Source of the DNA: Aurelia coerulea
Lineage: Eukaryota; Cnidaria; Scyphozoa; Semaeostomeae; Ulmaridae
Direction of reading: 5' to 3'
DNA length: 64,000 nt
Assembly (NCBI GenBank): GCA_039566865.1
Contig: CM076945.1
Coordinates: 9,165,501 to 9,229,500, forward strand
Part shown: positions 50,501-62,500 of the stretch, piece by piece
Position numbering within the stretch: position 1 is the stretch's first letter
Layout of the letters: every line of letters begins with the position of its first letter
Program-made: the position numbers and the translations under genes
The notes under the pieces: generated by a model
Told to the model about the DNA's origin: nothing
The model's database searches: none
The model's input: only the letters and a program-made list of their open reading frames with translations

Positions 50501-53500
50501 TATGACGTCGGAACTTACAATGAGAGTTCTATAAGAGAACAGCCTCGTTCAGATCGAAGGCAAAACAGGTGAAATTACGTCATGAATAATGACGTTATCT
50601 CGCTCATTTCACAGATTGAAATACGCAATCTCGCAGAGAAAGGACAGAAAAGGTTGGAAAAAAGTACGACACACCATTCACAACATTGTGATCTTTCATT
50701 TTATGAACAATTATTCCAACCCCGGACTTGTCCTTTAAAGAAGAAATTGTAAAAAATGGTTAGTTTTTTTATGCCTCTTTCTTTGCCAGAACACGGAATC
50801 TGATCTTGTTCTCTACCGGCTGTTGGTTTATAATGGGAGGAAACTTATCTTTAGTGACATAGAAGTTACATGAATGGTACTATGACGTAAATCTATATTT
50901 GTTTATTTCTATTTTATCTGCAGAATCAGATGTTCACTCAATTCAGGTCGAAGAATTGCAAAATACAAATTCAGGGCTGGAAGCAAAGTGCAAGGAAATG
51001 TGCGAGCAACTCTCAATGCTATCTAATGATTTGCAATCAGCTGAAGATGTAAACTTGAATCTTCTTGAACAAGTAAATCATCTCAAAGAAGAAATTGTGG
51101 AGAAGGGTTAGTTTTTAAATGCCATTTTCTTAGAAATTATTCAGTTGTTACACAATGAACTAATTTGAAGAAGTTGACTGAGCAACTCTCAATGTTATCT
51201 AATGATTTGCAATCAGCTGAAGATGTAAACTTGAACCTTGTTGAGCAAGTAACTTATCTTAAAGGACAAGTCCGGGGTTTCTACAATTAATGTCAAAAGC
51301 AACCTTACCAACTGCCAAACATCTCTTTCGACGTTTTGAGATGTTTTTTTGTTGTAATTTCGTACGACATTTTTCGTAAGTTAGGCCCAATGTCGTCGCC
51401 ATTTTGTAAAACGTGATGAAATAGCTAGCTTATGTTTGGAGATTCGATTGTGACGTCGGAAGTTACAATGAGAGTTCTATAAGAAAACGGCCTCGTTCAG
51501 ATTAAAGGCAAAACAGGTGAAATTACGTCATGAATAATGACGTTATCTCGCTCATTTCACAGATTGAAATACGCAATCTCGCAGAGAAAAGACAGAAAAG
51601 GTTGGAAAAAAGTACGACACACCATTCACAACATTGTGATCTTTCATTTTATGAACAATTATTCCAACCCCGGACTTGTCCTTTAAAGAAGAAATTGTAA
51701 AAAATGGTTAGTTTTTATATGCCTCTTTCTTTGCCAGAACGCGGAATCTGATCGTGGTCTCTACCGGCTTTTGGTTTATAATGGGAGGAAACTTATCTTT
51801 AGTGACATAGAAATTACATGAATGGTACTATGACGTAAATCGATATTTGTTTATTTCTATTTTATCTGCAGAATCAGATGTTCACTCAATTCAGGTCGAA
51901 GAATTGCAAAATACAAATTCAGGGCTGGAAGCAAAGTGCAAGGAAATGACCGAGCAACTCTCAATGTTATCTAACGATTTGCAATCAGCTGAAGATGTCA
52001 ACATGGCCCTTGTTGAACAAATAAATCATCTTAAAGAAGGAGTTGTAAACAAAGGTTGGTTTTTATTTGCCATTTTCTTCCAAAATGTGAAAATTGTCGT
52101 GAAGAAAACAAAGTCATAAACCAGCTTTCTCAATAGAATATAAAATTGCATACCGGGTGTCCCAAAAAAATGTATACAGATTTGGTTGACTCCAGCTATG
52201 TGAATTTTGTTTTAATCAATGTCTAATCACTCTCAAAATGTTCCTCGATAGTTAACTTGAACATAGATACCTCGTTTGTTGGTATTGGTGCTTTGAGAAT
52301 GGAAATATCAATCTTGAAAGCTCAATTTGCGTGAACTTGCAAACCAGAACTTTGGTCTTTTGGCCTAAGCAAATTCCTGAAGCACATTGAAACTAAGAAC
52401 TGAAATTAATGAAAAGTGAAGAAACTTCCCTCCCAATGGGTGGCTGGGGGGTGACTTCTGGAAAACAGAATAACACAAGATCTAATATCGTTCAAATTTC
52501 ATCAAGCCCATCGTTGATTTATATGCTGTGCCTTAAGAAATTGCTTAGGCCAAAAAGGTAAAGCTCTGGTTTGCAGGGCGAGGAAAATTTCAGCTTTCAA
52601 GATTAACATGTCTGCTCTCAAGGTACCAATATCAACAAACAAGGTATCTATGTTCAAGTTAACTATCGAGGAACATTTTGAGAGTGATTAGACATTGATT
52701 GAAGCTAAATTCACAGCACTGGAGTCAACTAAACCCGTATACATTTTTTCGGGACACCCGGTATACAGTCAACACCTGCGTACAAGAACCTATGATTTTG
52801 CAAGTCAATTTGGGTTCTTGTGTGATGCGTACAATGAATTGATCCTTAGGAAAGGGGGTATACCGGTTGTCCCAATAAGTACACCGAATTGGTTAACTCC
52901 AGCGATGTGAATTTAGCTTTAATCGATGGCTAATCACTTTCAAAATGTTCCTGGATAGTTAACTTGAACATAGATACCTTGTTTGTTGGTATTGGTGCTT
53001 TGAGAGCAGAAATATCAATCTTGAAAGCTCAAATTTGCGTCCACCTGCAAACCAGAGCTTTGGCCTTTTGGCCTAAGCAAGTTTCTGAGGCACATTGAAA
53101 TCAAGAACTGAAATTAATGAAAAAAGTAAACTACCTCATGGGTGACTGGGGGGGGGGGTGACTTCTGGAAAACAGAATAACACAAGAGCTAATATTGTTG
53201 AAATTTTATCAAGGCTATCGTTGATTTCTACGCATTTGCTTAGGCCAAAAGGCTAAAGTTCTGGTTTGCAGGAAGAGGCAAATTTGATCTTTCAAGATTA
53301 ACATGTCTGCTCTCAAAGCACCAATACCAACAATCGAGGTACCTATATTAAAGTTAACTATCGAGGAACATTTTTAGAGCGATTAGACATCGATTGAAGC
53401 TAAATTCACATTGCTGGAGTCAACCAAATCCGTACACTTTTTTTGGACACAAGGTATTTCAGTCTCTAGGTTCTTTATCCGTTAAGTTCTTAATCCGTTA

Positions 53501-56500
53501 GTTAGATTCTTATTGTGGGTGTTTACCGTAGTTGTTGCTGTTGTTGCTGTTGCTGTTGCTGTTGTAGTTGTTTTAAACTAACTCAGAGTACTTTTTAAAA
53601 GACTGTAATGAATATTTGTACCCAATGGTGCACATTTTTTGTTAGAAATTATTCAGTTGTTACACAGTGAAGTTTGTTTGCGCTTTTCGAATTGTTCTTC
53701 ATCATTTTCATTTCTCTTCTGTAGATTTTGAGGCCTAATCTTCCCCACATTAAATGGTACCTTCACGTAAATATGTATTCATTCATTTTTATTTATCTGC
53801 AGATTCAGATGTTCACACACTTCAGGTCAAAGAATTGCAAAATACAATTTCAGAATTAGAAGCGAAATGCAAGACATTTACCGAACAATTCTCAACTTTA
53901 TCTAATGATTTACAATCCGCTGAAGACGTTAACTTGAACCTTGTTGATCAGATGGATCATCTTAAGGAAGAAGTTGTCAAGAAAGGTTAGTGTTGTTCGA
54001 CCTTTTTACTTGCTAGAACAGGTTGTGGGCTCTACCAGCCATTTGTTTTGTCAGGAAGGTATCTTTAATGATGTAGAAGCTTTATCGTGATTTTGCTGAC
54101 ATAATCATAGGAAACTGAGGATGATTAAGAGGAACCTCCGTTTCATAATTAATAGTAGAGGCCCTAAAGTCACAAGACGGTTTCAATCATGCAGATTGTG
54201 ATACCAGCATGAAACTTCGTACACCTACCCAGTTTGATACGCTGAAAAATATAAGAATCAGACCCCAACTCAAATCTGCCCTCAAATGCTATTTTTAGAC
54301 TAGGGTACTCTGACCCAGTCCCTCTAGGGGGTAGTTATCATCTTATGTAGTTCATCTCTTTTCATCTTATGTAGTTCATCAAACTACGTATCTGTACCAA
54401 ATTTCATGACTGTATCGTCATTTGCATAAGAGTTATAATAACTACCCCCTAGAGGGACTGGGTCCAAGTACCCCAATCTAAAAATAGCATTTGAGGCAAA
54501 TTTTCGAAGGGGTCTCTTTTTCATCTTATTTAGCGCATCAAACTACGTATCTGTACCAAATTTCATGACTGTATCGTCACTTGCATTAGAGTTATAATAA
54601 CTACCCCCTAGAGGGACTGGGTCCAAGTACCCCAGTCTAAAAATAGCATTTGGGGGCAGATTTGAGTTGGGGTCTGATTCCTATATTTTTCAGCGCATCA
54701 AACTGGGTAGGTGTACGAAGTTTCATGTTTGTATCACAATCTGCATGATCAATGTCATGAGGACCCCCACTATAAACTGCACTTTCCACCAAATTGTCCA
54801 ATATCATAGGAAACCAAGTGAAATTTTCAGAACTTTCCGTGAATGGTCTATTTTGCCGCCTTGATATTAATCCCCCTCGCTAATATTTTACTCCCTCCTA
54901 AGCCAATTTTTAAACATGCCCCCTTTCTATCAAGCCCCTTGATATGAATGAAATGCGAAAGGTTTCCAAAGATTTCCCATTTACTTTGTTGAAATAAGTT
55001 TGAATGTTAGATCTGGCATGGTTTGATATTTAAACTGTGTTAACTTGTGTATTTTACTTGTATTGTACGTGGGGGTATTTACGGAAACGTAGACATCTTT
55101 TGGAAGCAATCTTTTATCAACAAATACCGGGTGAACCAGAAAAAAGTTCCTACTTTTGGAAATTCATAGCATCAAGAATACTGAATGGATTGGAGTGAAT
55201 CAATACTTGATTGACAGCCAAAAGATTGAAGTATTTTTGTGATTTTTCTCGCCTTCTTATGAGCACTGGAAAAATTGGTAAATTCGAGTTTACAAAAACT
55301 TTGTGATTGCGAAATGACTGAAAAGGGCCTAAAATACGTGATCAAATCATAAAGGACTCCTCGCTCAGGACAACATAGAAAATACAATTTCTCATGGGTG
55401 AGAGATATCATCTGCACATTTATTGCCATGGGATTGAAAATCTTTAATATCTGTTTGAGACTCTTGAGAGAGGTGAAACGCCTGTGCGTTTTGTTCTGTG
55501 TAAGGAAAGTCCTAACGATTTGAACTTTTTTCGGTCTCTTTGCAACCATGAAATTTTTGTGAAGTTGAATTTACCTATATTTGCAGTGCTCGTAAGAAGA
55601 CGAGAAAAATCACAAAAATACTTCGATCTTTTGGCTTTTACAAGAATTTTAATGATTCAAATCCATGAAGGATTTGTGGTGCTACGAATTTTCGAAAGTG
55701 GGAACTTTTTCTGGCTCACCCGGTATGTACGTTATCATTTCTTTCTGATTGTCATATCAAAGAGCGTGAATTAATGCGAGGTTTTTCGCATTTACTTTAT
55801 TATTATTATTATTATTGTTATCAATTTCTTTATTGTTGGATTACAAATGTCAAAAAGATAGCTAAAAGTAATTAGCTAATTTATTCCAACTTTAAAACAT
55901 TAAAATACAAATATTACATAAGAAAAATAGTGGATAAAATATTTACAAGTCATCAAAAGTATACAGTGTAAAAGTAAAAGTAGATATCTAATAAGATTCA
56001 TCATAAAAAGCCCAAATTCGGAATAAAAACGCGGCATAATTTACATGGACAATTTTCTCCGTTCCAACTTTTTATTTTTGTTTTAAACTGACAAAGGGAT
56101 TCTGAATTACGTATCGTTGGTGGTAACATTTGCCACAGCTGCGGACCTTTGAAACGGATGCTTTCTGTCCCGTTGTTGACAGATCTCACCCTAGGTTAAA
56201 AGAATTCGTTATTGTTGCGCAGATTGTAATGACTTTCATTTTCACCGAAAATCTTTCATAGATTGTAGTATCATCTGCATAATTACATATATCCGAGTTT
56301 TGAATGAAGAGTAGAAGATCATTAATGTATATGTTGAATAACAGAGGCCCTAAGACTGACCCCTGAGGAATACCTCGTGTGACGCTTTTCCAAGAACTGA
56401 ATGACCCATTTACTTTTACTCTTTGTTGTCTATTTGTGAGGTGATCATTAATTAGTGTTAATGCTTCGCGGGAGAAACCGTAGGCTTGCAATTTTGCAAT

Positions 56501-59500
56501 CAAAAGATCGTGTCTGATGCAATCAAATGCCTTGGACAGGTCCATCAATACAGCCCCTGCCTTGCCACCTTCATCAAGGCTAATTTTGCATTTTTCTAAG
56601 AGCCGTACGAGAGCATGCTGGGCACTGTAACCTTTTCGAAAACCACAGAGAAGTGACGATAAAAAGGGTGTAATATATGCAACTATCTGTTTTTCCATTA
56701 TTCTTTCAAACAGTTTTGAGACCAAATGAAATTGGTTATTAACAAAATTAAATTATGATTTGGCTTACTCTCTCTCTCTTTCCTTTTTAGAGTCAGATCT
56801 TAATGGTCACTCAATTCAGGTCAAAAAATTGAATGATGAAAATTTAAAGTCAGAAGAAAAATGCGAGAAGTTGAAGGAGCAACTCTCAATGTTGTCCAAT
56901 GATTTGCAATCGGCTGAAGATGTGAATATGAATCTCGTTGAACAAATATATCATCTTGAAGAGGAATTGCAAAAGCAAGGTTAATTTTTTGTAGACCTGG
57001 TGCGAAGTCTGGCAAATTTTGCGAAGGAAACGGATACATTTAACCAGCTTTCTCAACGGAATGTATAGTTGCACACAGCATTGCGTACAACCAACTCAGC
57101 TGATTTTTAAGGAGTTAATGTTAGATACTTTTACCCAAACTGAGCAAAGTTTGCTAGAAATGTTCGCTCTTTTCGAATTATTCTTCATTATGCTAATTTA
57201 GTTTCTGTAGATTTTGAGGCACAGCGGTGTTTTCGTTTCCCTTCACAAATGCTACTCAGACTATGATCTGTGTTGTTGGGGGTAGGGAACACTTGGATTG
57301 CTCTATGGAAAATGTTGTGGTCATAGGTTGCGGTTTTTAGGATTAAATTAGCCGCGATGTCTTCAAAGTGGCTTCCTGTTTTAGTAGCTACTTCTTTTGA
57401 ACTCCACGGGGGGGGGGGTTTAAAAGAGAGGGGCGCTTATAAATTTGGTTAGGCTAAATAAATTGAAAACCTTTGGTAATCTTTTGCATGGCATACTGGA
57501 GGGGCTGAATACAGTAAATCCCCGCATATAAGAACCTACTTTTTTTGAGAGCTACGCTGCAATAGGTTCTTATTTTAAAGGTGCTAAGCCAAATTTCAAG
57601 GTATAATGGTTCTTATTTGAAGAGTACCTTGCGTAGGCCATTTTAGAACCTTCGTCAATGATTTTCACCCCTATTATTTGTTTTGGCAAGGTTATAATAT
57701 ACCTAATAACCAATGCTAAGCTTTCAAGCAGCAGGGGAGGAGATTCAAACATTAAAAGCCCACTGGGACAAAAATGAACTTAACACTGACAATCCAAAAT
57801 CAATTTTGCTACCCCTGCTATAAGAACATAATTTTCATCAAACTGAAACAGGTTCTTAATTACAAGATGCATAAGTTAGGAAAAACAGCCTGTAGGTTCT
57901 TATTTTTTCAGGTTCTTATATGCGGGGACTTACTGTATGGAAGGGTGCTTATTCAAAAGTTTTCCTGAGAAGGGGTAGACTTGTTAGAGAGATGGCTTAA
58001 TAGAGGGGCATCAAATAGAGGTTTCAGGATAAGTGTAAATGTTACCTAAACTTCACAATGCTTGTCTGTGATTATTCATTGAATACTCAAGAAAGCTTGT
58101 TCACGCTTTTCGAATTGTTCTTCTTTTTTTTTTTTTTAGTTTTTGTAGATTTTGAGGCACAGCATTCTTTTCGTTCCCTTCACAAAATGAAACTTTGACT
58201 TACGTATTGATTTATTGATTTTCATTTTGTCTTCAGGTTTAGATGCTCGCACACACCAAGTCAATGAATTAAATGAGAAAAATTCAGCGTTGGAAGCAAA
58301 TTGCAAGAAAATGACTGAGCAACTCTCAACGTTGTCTAATGATTTGCAGTCAGCTGAAGATGTTAACATGAATCTTGTTGAACGAATAGATCATCTTAAG
58401 GAAGAAATTGTAAAGAAAGGTTTGTTCTATAGATCCTTGTCTTCCAAATCTGCCAAAGGTTTTTTAAAGGAAATGGATACATTGCACAAGTAAAGAGCCA
58501 ATTCAATTCTTCAATTCAGTAAAGTTTAGAGCAAAAACGAATCATGTCATTCGTATAAAGGTCTAGTTAGTCCCCCGGTGAGGCTTAGTCAATTTTTTTG
58601 ATTCCACAGGGGGCTTAAAAGAGGGGCGCTTATATAATTGTTTTAATGTTTTGGTTAAACAAATGGAAAACCTGTGGTAATCTCGTGCAGGGCATACCAG
58701 AGGGGGCTTAGTAGGGAAGGATGCTTATTTAGAAGTTTTACTGAGAAGAGAAAGACGGCTTGATAGAAACGAGACAACTTTTCTTGTCTTTCCCTGAGCA
58801 AAGTGGCAATATGACTCTGCTTGTTCTTTTTCAGACTCAAACCTCAATGTTCAGTCAATTCAGCTTGAAGAATTAAAAGATAAAAATTGTGAGTTTGAAG
58901 CAAATTGCAAGAAGTTGAGCGAACAACTAGCAATCTTATCTCATGATCTGCAATCGGCTGAAGATGTTAATATGTGTCTCGTTGAGAAAGTAACTCATCT
59001 TGAAGAAGAGGCTAAAAAGAAAGGTTGGTATTTATGCACTTCTTTGCTTGCCAAATAGCATACTGGCTCTAATCTTTATAAACGTATGTGTAGATTCTTT
59101 TGCATTTTTCTTTGAACTGAAGGACAAAGGAGGAACTGAGGATACTTTGCTGTAGATCTGCCATGGAACTTTTTGGATATCTTGATTAGTTTCAAAATCG
59201 ATCGGGTCTGCCAAATTTTAATGAGGAATTCATTGAAGATGAAAAGCTTTTTCTATTTAAATGCGAACACTATTCTATGGTCAGAGATACATTTCTGAAT
59301 CAAGTTTTTAAAGTTCTGCAAGCGCAAAACGACTTCCTCCTGATGATTTGCTCCAATTCATCATAGTCCCTAGATTCATGTTCTTGTGCGAGGATCAAGA
59401 AACAATAGAAAATCTCCTCAAATTTATTGGACGAATCACTGATATCCGAGAAAGAAAATGAAAAGTTTTAAATATCCCCAAGCAAGGAAGGATCTTACCA

Positions 59501-62500
59501 ACAGGAAACGCGAGTTTTTAATACGCTCTTTGGCATGCAAAGCAGAGGCATTGCAGCCATTATAGCAGAATGAAGCGTTGTTTTTTTACATTTCCCATGC
59601 AGTTTCTGACAAAGATGAATAAACATTTTGATGAAACGGGAAACAGCTTCCAAACAATCGAAATCTCGTTTGATCTAAATTTGATGTCAAGAGAAGTCCT
59701 TGGAAAATATTGAGAAGAACGCTATATAGCCTTCGCTATGCAGATGCAGACTTGTAACTGCTCAATAAGCGATAGGCCTGTGCGAGTACTGGACTGTTTT
59801 AGTGATGAAATAGGGAGGGGACATGCAGGAAGCGTAGTGATCTTCTTCTAAGGTTTGTTTGATTTCTTGACAAAATGGTGCTTTCGCGTATTGATTCAGT
59901 CGTTTCATTTTGTACAGATTCCTCTATCGAAGATCTTCAAGCTGCAGAATTGAATAATAAAACTTCAATATCTGAATGCGTCGAACTAAGTAAGAAATTT
60001 TCAATGTTGACTGATGATTTACAATCAGCTAAAGACGAAAATATCACTCTTGTTGACCAAATCAATCATCTCCAAGAAGAAATTAGAATAAAAGGTCAGT
60101 TTTTATGAACATTATTAATCTAAATCTGTGAAGGGAAAAGGAAACACAACTATAGTCTGTCTCAAATGCAAAATATAGCTTCATATTACTATTTGCGAAG
60201 ACCTGCACTTTCAAGTGATGTATTGGAGGTCAGAGATACTGAGTCCGAAATTCTCAACGGAGAAAACGAAAACAGTTCAATGACAAAAATTTCATAACAA
60301 TGACAAGATTCAAGCTCCATTTGCTAAGATTTTTCGAATGTTATTTAGGTCGCAGTATTTCGCATTAAATGGCAGTTCTATAGCCAACAAGAATTTTGGC
60401 AAACAACATTTCTCGGAGTACTTAAGTTATCCTGTCCTGAGTGTTGTTGGTATTCCCTGGTGAAAATTCCTTTAGGATCCTATAAGATCATATAGGATCC
60501 TATAGGAATAGGATCCTAAACAGGATCCTTTCAATATCCTGTCAAGATCCTATAGCAGTAAAATCCTAAGAAGGATCCTATGTAAGATCCTATACAGGAT
60601 CTTATTCAACCTTTTCCTGTAGGATTTGCATTGGATCCTATGCAAGATCCTGTGCAGGATACTATATTGGATCTTTTGACAAGTTCCTACAGGATCTTGA
60701 AGCAAGATCCTATCAGGATCTTGCAGGATCCTACAGGAATTTCCTCAGCAACATGGTATTTGCCTTAGTTCTGATTTTTGTTTCAATTTTCAACAGAATC
60801 AAACATTGATGCTCTTCAGCTGAAGCAACTGAAGGACCAATCTATGAAATTGGAATGCGTCAAATTAAGTGAGCAACTCTCATTGTTGACTGATGATTTA
60901 CAATCAGCTAAAGATGAAAACATCATTCTCGTACAGCAAATCAATCATCTCCAAGAAGAAATTAAAATAAAAGGTCAGTTTTTGTGAACATGCTCAATCC
61001 AAATATTTGAAGGGAAAAGGAAACACAACTAAAGTCATTCTCAAATTCAAAATGCAAAATCTAACTTGAAGAACAAGGATTGCAGCGATGATCATTCGTC
61101 CATATTTCAGTCTTTCCAAATCAAATTCAGGCTGACAAATCCAGAAAAATAGGCACATTCAACGTATCAAACATTTCTATAAAAGATTGTGACATTCCAG
61201 CAGACAAATCCAGTTTTATTTATTTAATCAAGACTAGACCATGTTTTGGTAAACATTAACGTTTCGAAGCAGTATTGTGCTTCATCTTCAGAATACAAAT
61301 TTTGTCAAAAGCATGAGGCTATATTTATATGCATAAAGAGACAGACAGCAACCAAATGTGCGTGATGACAATTCCTACGTGAAAAGTAAATAAAGGGATA
61401 AGCCCAAAGGACAATACCTAAAACAGAACTAAGGGAATGGAGGACTGCTGATCCAAAATCTAACTTCATATTACTATTCCTGAAGACCTGCGCTTTCAAA
61501 TGATACATAGGAAGTCAGTGATGCAAAGTCCGAAGTTCCTGACGGAGAAAACCCTTCTTCAGTCACAAACATTTTTTAACCCTGACAACATCGAAGTTCC
61601 AATTGCTAAGCTCTTTCGAATGATGATATTTAGGTTGCAGTACTTCGCATTAAATGGCAATTTTATAGCGAACAAGAATTTTGGCATACAACATTTCTGG
61701 GAGTACTTAAGTTATCCGGTCCTGAGTGTTGTTGGTATTCCCACCGTTCCTCAACAGTACGGTATTTGCCTTTGTTCTGATTTTTGTTTTAATTTTCACA
61801 GAATCAAACATTGACGCCCTTCAAATGAAGCAACTGAATGACCAAACTATGAAATTGGAATGCGTCAAATTAAGTGAGCAACTTTCGATGTTGACTGATG
61901 ATTTACAATCAGCTAAAGATGAAAACATCATTCTCGTACAGCAAATCAATCATCTCCAAGAAGAAATTAAAATAAAAGGTCAGTTTTTGTGAACATGCTC
62001 AATCCAAATATTTGAAGGGAAAAGGAAACACAACTAAAGTCATTCTCAAATTCAAAATGCAAAATCTAACTTGAAGAACAAGGATTGCAACGATGATCAT
62101 TTATCCATATTTCAGTCTTTCCAAATCAAATTCAGGCTGACAAATCCAGAAAAAGAGGCAAATTCAAGGTATCGACATTTCCATAAAAATTGTAGCATTC
62201 CAGCAGACAAATCCAGTTTTATTTATTTAATCAAGATTATGCCATGTTTTGGTAAACATTAACGTTTCGAAGCAGTACTGTGCTTCATCTTCAGAATACA
62301 AATTTTGTCAAAAGCATGAGGCTATGTTTATATGCATAAAGAGACAGACAACAACTAAATGTGCGTGATGACAATTCCTACGTGAAAAGTAAATAAAGGG
62401 ATAAGCCCAAAGGACAACACCTAAAACAGAACTAAGGGAATGGAGGACTGCTGATCCAAAATCTAACTTCATATTACTATTCCTGAAGACCTGCGCTTTC

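Noticed and set aside
61500..61814. 104-residue plus frame repeated in each 1-kb unit
   Set aside because: It lies in the intron, ends in the next exon in the wrong frame, and is duplicated only because the unit is; no homology or start context.
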